Translations under genes and position numbers: made by a program
Notes under the pieces: model-generated
Database searches by the model: none
What the model was told of the DNA's origin: nothing
The model's input: only the letters and a program-made list of their open reading frames with translations
In this document: positions 45,814-55,796 of the stretch, one piece after another
Layout: each line of letters begins with the position of its first letter
Numbering within the stretch: the stretch's first letter is position 1
Assembly (NCBI RefSeq): GCF_020520425.1
Contig: NC_079489.1
Coordinates: forward strand, 80,420,810 to 80,484,809
From: Spinacia oleracea
Taxonomy: Eukaryota; Streptophyta; Magnoliopsida; Caryophyllales; Amaranthaceae
Reading direction: 5' to 3'
Length of the DNA stretch: 64,000 nucleotides

Positions 45814-48293
45814 ATGCCTCGTCATACTCGGAGGAAGCTCGCCGAATGTTCGGTGGTTCGAGCTGTTGAGGAGGATGCTTCGGACGATGAAGCGGCTGCG
45901 ACCAACATGCCGGAGGGGGGTATGGTTCCTCGGAGAGCACCCACTTTCGTCGGCACTGGATGGAGTCCCTCCGATCTAGTGTTTCAACCGAAGTTTCACT
46001 TGTCTCAGCGGCCTCGCGCTGGTTTGGTTAGTCTTGTACTGTGTTTTATTATTGAACTTGTATAGGTTTTGAACTGACCGATTTATCCATAGGCTGATGG
46101 AGATCCGTTGCGCACCTATTTTCCTTGGCGGACCTTCACAAGGTTTTCCCTGCTATACAGGATGACGCGGAGGCTATGGAGATATGGCAGCAGACGGGCC
46201 TAGTCGACTTCTGGCGTGCCATGGGAGATACTCCGAGGAAGACGGGCATCAAACCCCGGTTACAGGCTTTGCTGGAGCGGTGGTGGGATACCACCAACAC
46301 CTTTCATATGGCATGGGGAGGAGATTACCATCACCCCTTTTGAGTTTGCGATGATCACGGGTCTTCCTTTTTCTAAGCTGATCGTGACTTTTGACTCGGA
46401 GCTGACGTGGCGCTCGGCCGTTGCCAGGGACTTGCTCGGCCCTGTTGTTGACTTGGCGGACGATGACACCCATGCTTCCGTGACTGTGATCATGGCGGCG
46501 ATCCGTAGCGTGGGTGTGTCTGCAGAGCAGAGGGTTAGGCTCTTCCTCTTGGCTTTGATGAGTAGCGTGATGGCCCTGAGCAGGAACAGTCGGGTGCACA
46601 TTAGCTTCCTGACAGCTTTGCAGGATTTGAGGGTCGTTTCGAGCCACAACTGGGGTGGTCTGGCATATAACCACCTCTTGTATAAGATGAAGTGGGCCTC
46701 CCGGACTCCGCCGGAGAGTGAACCGAGCATTGCTGCTTTGTGGAGTGTGCTGGAGGTATTTAAGACTCCTTGTACTTTGTGTCTTGTACTTGTATGTTTG
46801 TATCTTGAACTTGACTGATGTTTTCTTGTTTTTGAAAGATTTGGATGAACGAGCACTTCCCGACTTTTGCGCCGGCTCGCACTAGGGATGCGGCTTACCC
46901 GTATGTTTCCTCTTGGATAGGAGCGGTGCGCAGGAGGGTGCCTCTGGCGGCCTCCCGTAGAGCTTGGAGAGTTGTACCTGGTGATGAGGTAAACCTTTTG
47001 TACTGTTTTGTCTTTTTGTATTTGCACTTGTATAGTTGCCTGAGTTGTCTTCTTTGTAGGTGATTTGGCGTCCTTTTGCTGACGCGCATGTGCCTGCCTC
47101 AGCTACTCGTGCCCACTTCTTGTCCGGGCGGCGGGTCTTGCTCCCGGGGGTGTATCGCCACATGTGGTATCTGGGGGAGCGAGTGTCCCTTCAGCACAGT
47201 ACGGGGGATAGGCTTGTCCCCAAGGACCCACCGGAGTCCATGTTCGCGCCGGATGAAGAGCTTGCCCGGCTCTATTTGAATGCTAGGGGCGATGTTGTTT
47301 GCCGCTCGTGGAGGAATTTTGTAGACAGAAAGGGCCGCTATGACGACTTCTTGAGGAGGTTGGATCCACCAGTACGCTTTGTACTGTCGGTGAGCTCTTG
47401 AACTTTGTATCTTGTATTCTTGTATCATTGTATGAATGCTTGTAGGAGGAGGAGGTCGACCCCGAGGACATTCTCTATGTTGATAGGGTTGTCCGCTATA
47501 AGAACTCGGATGAGGAGCATGTGGAGGTGACCGTCCTTGTAGCTTCTCCTACGCACCGAAGGTCGTATGATGCTGTACCGGAACATTATGCAGCTGTAAG
47601 TACTGTTGCATTTTCTTGAAATTGATTGTAATTTTGTGTCTGGAAATTGATCTTGAATTTTGTACGCAGGCGCCTCGGGTGAGAGTGCGTCGTTGGATGC
47701 TCATAATTGATTCTTTGAAGAGACATTGTGCCAAGCTGACCCAGAAGCTTTCTGGCCGGAACAGAGAGGTGCTTTTCATTGACTTTGAGGCTTTGTATTT
47801 TAGAAACTTTGAACTTGGATGTCTGATTCTTGAACTTGTATTTTGTACAGGAGCGCCGTCGAGGCCGCATAGGTTCCGTTGATAGGGAGCCCCAGGTTGA
47901 GACTTCTTCGAGGCAGGAAGGACCGAGCTTGGATCTGGGACAGGGGTCCGGTGCTGGTACTTATTAGAGGCATTCTGATGCTGATTGGGGAGCTGCCCCT
48001 TTTGCATATGCTGATCCTACCAGGCATTCTTTTGGGGGTGCGAGCAGTTCGAGGCCTTTTGTTCCTCCTCCCAGTTACTATTTCGGAGGGAGCGGCCCTC
48101 AGCCTTGGGGCGCGGACCCTTGGGCTTGCTGGCAGGAGATGGAGAGGATGCGTCAGGCCCAAATGTTTGGGGGGCAGTGCCAGTTCATGGCGATGCCGCA
48201 GCCTTATCAGTACCCTTCCCCTCAGCAGGGAACCTATCACTCTCCCAGTACTCTTCATATTTCGGAGCAGGATCCTGGTGTTAGGTTATGATA
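45814..48293 (+). pseudogene. Plant Mobile Domain (PMD) gene, seven exons, damaged
   Basis: PMD proteins include MAIN/MAIL1 and many transposon-borne relatives; their roles are in silencing and genome stability or unknown. Exons: 45814-46026, 46093-46755, 46839-46988, 47060-47371, 47446-47595, 47670-47768, 47851 onward. All six introns (66-83 bp) are phase 0. PMD signatures are FHMAW...EITITPFEFAMITGLPF (about 46300-46370), VRLFLLALMSSVMA, and WGGLAYNHLLYKM. The C terminus is basic, then Gly/Pro/Gln-rich. Lesions: a one-base loss near 46120 and a one-base gain near 46318, which cancel and leave about 65 codons out of frame, and TAG at 47965-47967. The frame then stays open to 48293, where a copia LTR supplies the stop. 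Its promoter side is cut off by 17.4 kb of transposon. Confidence 0.85.
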
Positions 48294-48650
48294 CATATGA
48301 ATAAATATAAATCATGCGTAAAAACCTTAATGCCAGGAAACATATTATTTACACATAATCATATAGCATAATTTAGATGTATAAACTTTGTAGCGTGCCC
48401 TCCCTAGCTGCGCCCGAACCGAACAAGAACAAGTCTTTAGGACTCCAAGTGTCGTCCCTCCGTAGATAGTCCACTGCATGTCCGGATCCGCCTTAAGATT
48501 GACCAACTAGAATCGCCCTTAAGGTACTATATATTTTCGGCTAACAGGGCAAGAATATGGCTGATTTTTCTACTTAAAAATCATAGCTTTTTATTGTTTG
48601 AATACTTGGAATTGTGTCCATAAATTGTGACCCTAGGCACCTATTTATAG

Positions 48651-48660
48651 AGTTATGGAA
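48651..48660 (-). promoter_or_regulatory. LTR TATA box
   Basis: CTATAAATAG on the minus strand, about 370 bp from the LTR end; the same box is at 58766-58757 in the other LTR. Transcription would start some 30 bp further, giving an R-U5 of about 340 bp. Confidence 0.7.
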
Positions 48661-49059
48661 AAGGACTTGGAATCCTATTAGGATACGAATTAATTAAATT
48701 AGAATCCTAGTAGAACTCTTATATAATTAATTTATCTTTTAGGATTATGAATTTAATCATTAAACGAATCCTATACGCTTTAGGTTTCGTATGTGAACAC
48801 AAACACACACGCACTCACAGCAGCCCACGAGGGGCGCCATGCGCGCGCGCACAGCCCGAGCAACGCAGCCCAATTGCCACGAAGCCCACGACTGCCGTAG
48901 CCTTGGGCGCGCGTTGGGCCTGCCTTGCGGTGGGCCTGGCGCAGCCTTGGGCTGGCGTGTTGTGGCGCACGTTTCCCTTGCTGGACGTGGGCCTTGCTTC
49001 GTGTTGGGCCTTCGTCTAGCAAGCTCGTCATATGCTAATTCGTACGACGCGCTTCCGAT

Positions 49060-49375
49060 TAATTTCCCGATTCCGGAATTCATTTCCGATACGAACAATA
49101 TTTAACATTTCCGATTCCGGAATTAATTTCCGTCTCGAACAAATATTTAATATTTCCGTTTCCGGAATTGTTTTCCGATTCCGATAATATTTCCGATTCT
49201 GACAATATTTCCGTTTCCGGCAATATTTCCGATTCCGGCAATATTTCCATTTCCGATAATATTTTCCGATACGTACCATGTTTCCGTTTCCGGCAACATC
49301 TACGACTTGGATAATATTAATATTTCAGATACGATCCATATTTCCGTTTCCGGCAATATCATCGTTTCCGGAGTA
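49060..49375. repeat. TTTCCG(A/T)TTCCGG repeat in LTR
   Basis: A degenerate array, about 18 bp per unit, of AATATTTCCGATTCCGGCAA and variants. A diverged copy is at 59168-59490 in the other LTR. Its antisense frames are Asn/Arg/Lys/Tyr-rich and are not genes. Confidence 0.8.
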
Positions 49376-50365
49376 TTCATTTACTTGCCTCTGACGATCT
49401 CAGCTCCCATTGAAACCAAGGTCCGTCGATTCCGAATATCCATAGATGGAGTATTTAATGCCATTAAATACTTGATCTGTTTACGTACTATTTGTGTGAC
49501 CCTACGGGTTCAGTCAAGATTAAGCTTTGGATTAATATCATTAATTCCACTTGAAGTGAAGCGGCCTCTAGCTAGGCATTCAACTCACTTGATCTCACTG
49601 AATTATTAACTTGTTAATTAATACTGAACCGCATTTATTAGACTTAATATTATATGCATACTTGGACCAAGGGAATTATTTCCTTCAGTCTCCCACTTGT
49701 CCTTAGGGACAAGTGTGCATTTCCTAATTCCTTTGTCGCTTGATGCTTGCTCTTGAACATAAGGTAAGAGTTGTCATCCTTATTATGTCCAGAGGTATTT
49801 CTCGGTTTCGGAGTTCAACTGATCAAATAAATCATAGCCTATGATTCATCCGAGCACGACCATGCATTTTACAGTTTCTAGCTCTCCGAGTGGCCTTGTA
49901 CAACTTTTAAGCATCTCATCCCGATTTATGGGAGGACAATCCCAATCTTGCGATCTTGAGATTAGACTTCGTTTGATAGGTGATTACCTGAACATTGCCT
50001 TTATAGCCTCCTTTTACGGTGCGACGGTTGGTCAACGTCAAAGTAACCAGTTCTCAAACAAGTAATCTCAAATCACTCAGGTATTGAGGATTTAGTGTCT
50101 AATAATTTTAATGAAATTTACTTATGACAGATTTTCATCTCTTATAGTAAAGTTTCATAGGTCTGTCCGACACTAGTCTTCCCAAAGTAAGTATCTATGC
50201 AAATGATTACGACATTGCCATGTCCACATAGTTCAAGAAACAGAACTACTAGTCATCTTGCATTCTAGTCGTCTAACGTTTTCTATGCGTCCATCTTTAT
50301 AGAAAACTCCGACCAGGGACCATTTTCAACTTTTGACATTCAAGTTCACTTGATAGACAAGGACA

Positions 50366-50978
50366 TCAAAACCATTCTCTAATATGCTTGATTCCCATAG
50401 CTGCAGTGTGCGAGTTGTGCTTCGCCTGCGGCAGAGGTTTAGTCAATGGATCTGAGATGTTGTCATCAGTTCCAATCTTGCTTATCTCGACTTCTTTTCT
50501 TTCAACGAACTCTCGTAGAAGGTGAAATCTACGAAGTACATGCTTGACTCTTTGGTGGTGTCTAGGCTCCTTTGCCTGTGCAATAGCTCCGTTATTATCA
50601 CAATATAGGGCTATTGGTCCTTTAATGGAGGGGACTACACCAAGTTCACCTATGAACTTCCTTAGCCATATAGCTTCCTTTGCTGCTTCAAGTGCAGCAA
50701 TGTACTCCGTTGTAGAATCCGCAATGGTGCTTTGCTTAGCACTTTTCCAGCTTACTGCACCTCCGTTGAGGCAGAAGACAAACCCAGACTGTGATCTGAA
50801 ATCATCTTTGTCGTTTTGGAAACTTGCGTCCGTGTAGCCTTTAACAATTAATTCATCATCTCCACCATAGACCAGGAAGTCATCTTTGTGCCTTTTCATG
50901 TACTTCAGAATGTTCTTGGCCGCAGTCCAATGTGCCTCTCTTGGGTCTGACTGGTATTTGCTCGTAGCACTGAGTGCG
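50366..50978 (-). pseudogene. Copia RNase H part of the decayed element
   Basis: Reads [47 protein letters not shown] and the terminal IGTDDNISDPLTKPL, a copia RNase H ending in KHIREWF at 50366. Only six bases separate the stop from the LTR, leaving no room for an ordinary polypurine tract. It starts abruptly at the insertion at 50978. Confidence 0.85.
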
Positions 50979-52384
50979 CGATATGCATGTTTTTTATAGT
51001 ATTTTTACCCCCGTCCCTTAGTACTTTTATGTGTCAAACGTGCTCTTAGCAACCGTTTCTAGTACTAATGCGTGTTATTGAGTGTGCCTTGAGTTTCAGG
51101 TTTGATTATGATAAATTGGTCTTTTTAGACCCGTTTCATGTTGATCTAGGCCACTATATGAGCCCGAGGAAGTTCGGGATCTCCATCGTCGACTTTCGGG
51201 AGCCTTGGATGCTTATGGTTGAGCCCCGAGAGTTAGACTCAGTGATATGGGCGAGCTACATTGAAGATTGCAAATCGCCCTAGAAGCTGAGGGCGAAATG
51301 CAACCATCGGGCGGAATTTAGGCCATTTGGATTCATCAACGCGCGCCCGATCGGGCGCATCTCGCCCGATCCGGATCGGGCGGTCATCCTGGAGGCTATG
51401 TGGAGAGTTCACAAACCTCCCGATCGGGCGAATTTTGGCCCGATCGGGCCGACTATCGAGTGGATCGCCCGATCGGGCGAAGCGACGCCCGATCGGGCGA
51501 CGCCAACCTCCAGCAGTTTTTCGCGCATTTGTTTTCCTTTTTTTAGGCTTTATTTTGGTAAACTATATAAACAAGCTTTAATTATTTTTAGAGGACACTT
51601 TATTTTCTAGTATTGAACCTTAGTATTATTTCCCTTAGCCTAGTTTTCTCTCTAGTTTATGCAAAAACACTTAGTTTAATTCTCAATAAAAATTCAAGCT
51701 TTCACTTTCCTTTGTTCTTCAAATAGGTATTATTTCTTATTTCAATTCATTGTCTTGCTTTAATAATGCTTTCAATTATGATTATTGCTTTGTTTATTGT
51801 CAACATGCTTGAGTAGTTTAATTTCTAGGGTTGGGGATCCATGAATAATATGAAGGGATGATTGAATGATTATGATTGTTGGCATTGTAATTGATTCCTA
51901 TTGATTGGTTTATTTCACTATACAATTAGATTTGCGCAGGTTTAATTGTGGTAGTTATGCAATATCAAATTAAGATTCGAGAGATGCAATTTGATGTTTA
52001 GGCTTGTGTCAATAGGTGGAATTAGAGTTAATACGTAGCAAGAGCCCGTTAATTCTAAGTCTATGATTAGTATCGACTTGAGAGAGCATGCTAGTCTAAT
52101 TAATTACTTTGTTGATTATCGTGATTGTTCAATGTCCTGGATTATTATTTGTTGGCGAACCTATACCCTAGATTCCTTAATATATTGATTCATTCTTGTT
52201 TAATATTCGTTCGTAGTCTTAGCATACAAACCATCAACCAACTTTTGTTCACAATAGTCTAGACTAATTAATTGATAGTAGAAAGAACGCCTGTTTCCCT
52301 GTGGATTTGATCCTGACTTCCCTTGCTACCTAGCTAGTGGACCTTAGGTTATTTTTGATTAGGTGATACGACTTTAGCCTGTCA
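50979..52384. mobile_element. 1.4-kb insertion in copia RT, solo-LTR-like
   Basis: The copia coding is cut between ...PDVAYAL (right side) and LSATSKYQ (left side). The 5-bp GTGCG is repeated at both borders (50974-50978 and 52385-52389). The insert has no transposase or pol. It carries a GC-rich palindrome cluster (51340-51505) followed by AT-rich sequence ending TAGCCTGTCA. It looks like a solo gypsy LTR or other non-autonomous element; TG...CA limits would be 50984-52384. Confidence 0.65.
51340..51505. repeat. Cluster of CGCCCGATCGGGCG palindromes
   Basis: Six copies in 165 bp: GCGCCCGATCGGGCGC (51344), CGCCCGATCCGGATCGGGCG (51363), then CCCGATCGGG cores near 51419, 51438, 51467 and 51487. 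All are perfect inverted repeats rich in CpG. The one-frame translation (SDRARSG-like) is not a gene. Confidence 0.9.
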
Positions 52385-52389
52385 GTGCG

Positions 52390-53947
52390 TACGCAACATC
52401 CGGGCGATAGCATACATTATTGAACAAATCAATGATGCGTATGGAATCCCACTCATTCGTCTACGCTCATCAAGTGTTTTTGGGCACTGAGTCTTGCTTA
52501 GAGTCATTCCATGAAACATGGGTAGGTAGCCTCACTTGGAGTCTTCCATCTTGAACCTTTCAAGCACCTTATTAATATAAGTGCTTTGACTAAGTCCAAT
52601 CATCTTTTTAGATCTATCTCTGTAAATCTTGATGCCCAGTATGTACTGTGCTTCTCCTAGATCCTTCATCGAAAAACATTTCCCAAGCCAAATCTTGACA
52701 GAGTTCAACATAGGAATGTCATTTCCGATAAGTAATTCTCCTAGATCCTTCATCGAAAAACATTTCCCAAGCCAAATCTTGACAGAGTTCAACATAGGAA
52801 TGTCATTTCCGATAAGTAATATGTCGTCGACATATAGTACTAGAAAAGAAATTTTGCTCCCACTGACCTTCTTGTATACACAAGATTCGGATGCGTTCTT
52901 GAGGAAACCAAAGTCACTGACTGCTTCATCAAAACGTATATTCCAGCTCCTTGATGCCTGCTTCAATCCGTAGATTGATTTCTTAAGCTTGCATACCTTT
53001 TTAGCATTCTTTGGATCCTCAACACCCTCAGGCTGTGTCATAAACACAGTTTCTGTTAAAACGCCGTTTAAGAAAGCGTTTTTGACATCCATCTGCCATA
53101 TTTCGTAATCGTAATATGCAGCAATTGCTAACATTATCCGAATAGACTTTAGCATTGCAACTGGTGAAAAGGTTTCATCGTAATCCACACCGTGGACTTT
53201 CCTGTAACCTTTTGCAACCAATCTAGCTTTGAAAACTTCAAGTTTTCCATCCTTGTCCTTTTTCAATTTGAAAACCCATTTGCTTCCAATGGCTTGGTAG
53301 CCATCTGGCAAATCGACCAAATCCCATACTTGGTTTTCAGACATGGAGTCTAATTCAGATTGCATGGCTTCATGCCATTGCTTGGAGCTAGGGCTCGTCA
53401 TAGCTTGTTTGTAAGTCGCAGGTTCATCACTTTCAAGTAATAGAACGTCATAGCTCTCGTTCGTCAAAATACCTAAGTACCTTTCCGGTTGAGATCTATA
53501 TCTCTGCGATATACGCGGGGTCGCATCTCTAGATTGTCCATGATTCTCACCAGATACTTCTAAAGATCTCTGAGTTTCATCCCGAATGTCATCTTGAGCA
53601 TTCTCTAGAGTTTGTTGTTCGACTCGAATTTCTTCGAGGTCTACTTTTCTCCCACTTGTCATTTTGGAAATGTGATCTCTTTCCAAAAAGATACCATCTC
53701 GAGCAACAAACACCTTGTTCTCATATGTATTGTAGAAGTAATACCCCTTTGTTTCCTTTGGGTAGCCCACAAGGATACATTTGTCATATTTTGGATGAAG
53801 TTTGTCTGAAATTAATCGTTTGACGTATACTTCACATCCCCAAATCTTAAGAAAATACACTTTTGGAGGCTTTCCAAACCATAACTCATATGGAGTCTTT
53901 TCAACAGCTTTAGACGGAGTACAGCTGTATTTAGTGCATGTCCCCAA
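52390..53947 (-). pseudogene. Copia integrase end and reverse transcriptase of the decayed element
   Basis: Reads from VEKTPYELWFGKPP (integrase end) through WVFKLKKDKDG, QMDVKNAFLNGVL and SIYGLKQASRSW to the RT catalytic LYVDDILL. An 84-bp tandem duplication (52652-52819) repeats LLIGNDIPMLNSVKIW plus 12 residues in frame directly after YVDD. A TGA at 52532-52534 interrupts the frame after MEDSK, where protein-like sequence (GYLPMFHG, then PYAS and PDVAYAL) continues to 52390. Confidence 0.88.
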
Positions 53948-54723
53948 AATTCTATTAGAAGTTCGGCCTGACCCATCATTGATCTAACCATGTCTAGCAA
54001 GGTTTTGTTCCTCCGTTCCGACACACCGTTCCATTGTGGTGTTCCAGGAGGAGTCAATTCTGATAGAATTCCACATTCTTTCAGATGGTCATCAAATTCA
54101 TAGCTCAGATATTCACCGCCTCTATCAGACCGCAGTGCCTTAATCTTCTTACCTAATTGATTCTCTACTTCACTCTGAAATTCCTTGAATTTGTCAAAGG
54201 ATTCAGACTTTTGCTTCATTAGGTAGACATAACCATATCTACTGAAGTCATTAGTGAAAGTGATAAAGTAGCTGAAACCACCTCTAGCATTTTTATTCAT
54301 TGGTCCACATACATCTGTATGGATTAAACCCAATAGTTCAGTTGCTCTTTCTCCAACTTTAGAGAAAGGTTGCTTTGTCATTTTGCCAAGTAAACATGAT
54401 TCGCATTTACCATAATCCTCTAAGTCAAATGGTTCTAGAATTCCTTCCTTTTGAAGTCTTTCTATGCGTTTCAAGTTAATATGGCCTAATCGACAATTCC
54501 ACGGATAGGTGAGATATGAATCATCCTTTTTGGCCTTTTTGGTATTTATGTTATAAACTTGTTTGTCGTGATCTAATAAATAAAGTCCATTGACTAATCT
54601 AGCAGATCCATAAAACATCTCTTTAAAATAAAATGAACAACTATTGTCTTTTATTAAAAAGGAAAATCCCTTAGCATCTAAGCAAGAAACAGAAATGATG
54701 TTTTTTAGTAAGACTTGGAACAT
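53812..54723 (-). pseudogene. Copia integrase region of the decayed element
   Basis: Shows the zinc-binding segment CRLGHINLKRIERL...CESCLLGK and the catalytic core with LIHTDVCGPM, TFTNDFSRYGYVY and [10 protein letters not shown], then GVSERRNKTLLDM. The frame departs from the next block near 53930, a frameshift. Confidence 0.88.
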
Positions 54724-55144
54724 GGAAACACTCTTCCAGTTCCAAAACTAGCCCAGAGGGCAACGACAAATAATAAGTTCCTACAGCTAATGCAGTAGTC
54801 CGTGCTCCATTTCCCACTCGTAGGTCGACTTCACCCTTTCTTAACTTTCTACTTCTTCTTAGTCCCTGTGGATTGGAACATAAGTGTGAGCCACAACCTG
54901 TATCTAATACCCAAGAAGTTGAATTAGCAAGTATACAGTCTATAACGAAAATACCTGAAGATGGAACGACTGTTCCGTTCTTCTGATCTTCCTTAAGCTT
55001 CAAGCAATCTCTCTTCCAATGCCCCTTCTTCTTGCAGTAGAAGCATTCAGATTCAGAAGTGGGTTGGCTCACCTTCTTCTTTTCAAATTTGGGGGCCGCC
55101 TGGCTGCTTAGTCTGGCTGGCCTTGTTGCCACCTTTCTTAGCAT
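54671..55144 (-). pseudogene. Copia nucleocapsid and protease region of the decayed element
   Basis: A CCHC knuckle CFYCKKKGHWKRDC and the protease active site WVLDTGCGSHLC are in one frame, which runs into a frameshift after LTKKHHF near 54710. Confidence 0.85.
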
Positions 55145-55796
55145 TCCTCTTCTTTCCAGATTTCTTGAACTTGCCCACGCACCATAAGCACATCTTGCTT
55201 ATCACTTTAAGCGTCTTTTCAGCGGTCTTCAGCATACCGTGAAGCTCAAAGAGCGTTTTGTCCAGACTATTCATACTGTAGTTCAGTTTGAACTGATCAT
55301 ACCCGCTATGAAGAGAATGGAGGATGGTGTCTATAGCCATTTCCTGAGAAAATTGATGATCCAGCCGACTCATATTCTCAATGAGTCCAATCATTTTGAG
55401 AACATGTGGACTTACCGGCTCGCCTTTCTTAAGCTTGGTCTCAAGAATTTGCCTATGAGTCTCGAATCTTTCGACTCGAGCCAGATCTTGGAACATGTTC
55501 TTTAACTCACTGATGATCGTGAAAGCATCTGAGTTGATGAACGTTTTCTGTAGATCTGCACTCATGGTTGCAAGCATTAGACATTTCACATCCTTGTTGG
55601 CATCAATCCAACGATTGAGGGCTGCCTGAGTGACCCCGTCGCCCGCGGCTTCGGACATCGCCTCTTCCAGGACATACTCCTTTTCTTCCTGCATAAGAAC
55701 TATTTGCAAGTTCCTTTGCCAGTCAAGAAAGTTTTTCCCGTTCAACTTCTCCTTTTCAAGAATTGATCGGATGTTGAATGAATTGTTGTTTGCCAT
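55083..55796 (-). pseudogene. Copia gag of the decayed element
   Basis: Starts at the ATG at 55796 (MANNNSFNIRSILEK) with the copia gag layout LNGKNFLDWQRNLQIVL, then LDHQFSQEM and LHSLHSGYDQF. It shifts frame near 55100, just before the knuckle. Confidence 0.87.

Larger units (their letters stand above)
48279..50359 (-). repeat. 3' LTR of the decayed copia (left copy)
   Basis: 2,081 bp, plus-strand limits TGTTAGGTTATGATAC to TTGATAGACA, so TG...CA in both readings. Nearly the same sequence recurs at 58404-60473. A minus-strand TATA box CTATAAATAG lies at 48660-48651 and fixes the orientation. It has a GC-rich island at 48790-49020 and a TTTCCG repeat array at 49060-49375. Flank on the left is CCTGG; no matching duplication is found after the right LTR. 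Confidence 0.85.

Noticed and set aside
49028-49279. Asn/Arg/Tyr-rich basic peptide frame on the minus strand
   Set aside because: Translation of the TTTCCGATTCCGG LTR array; not conserved between the two LTR copies.
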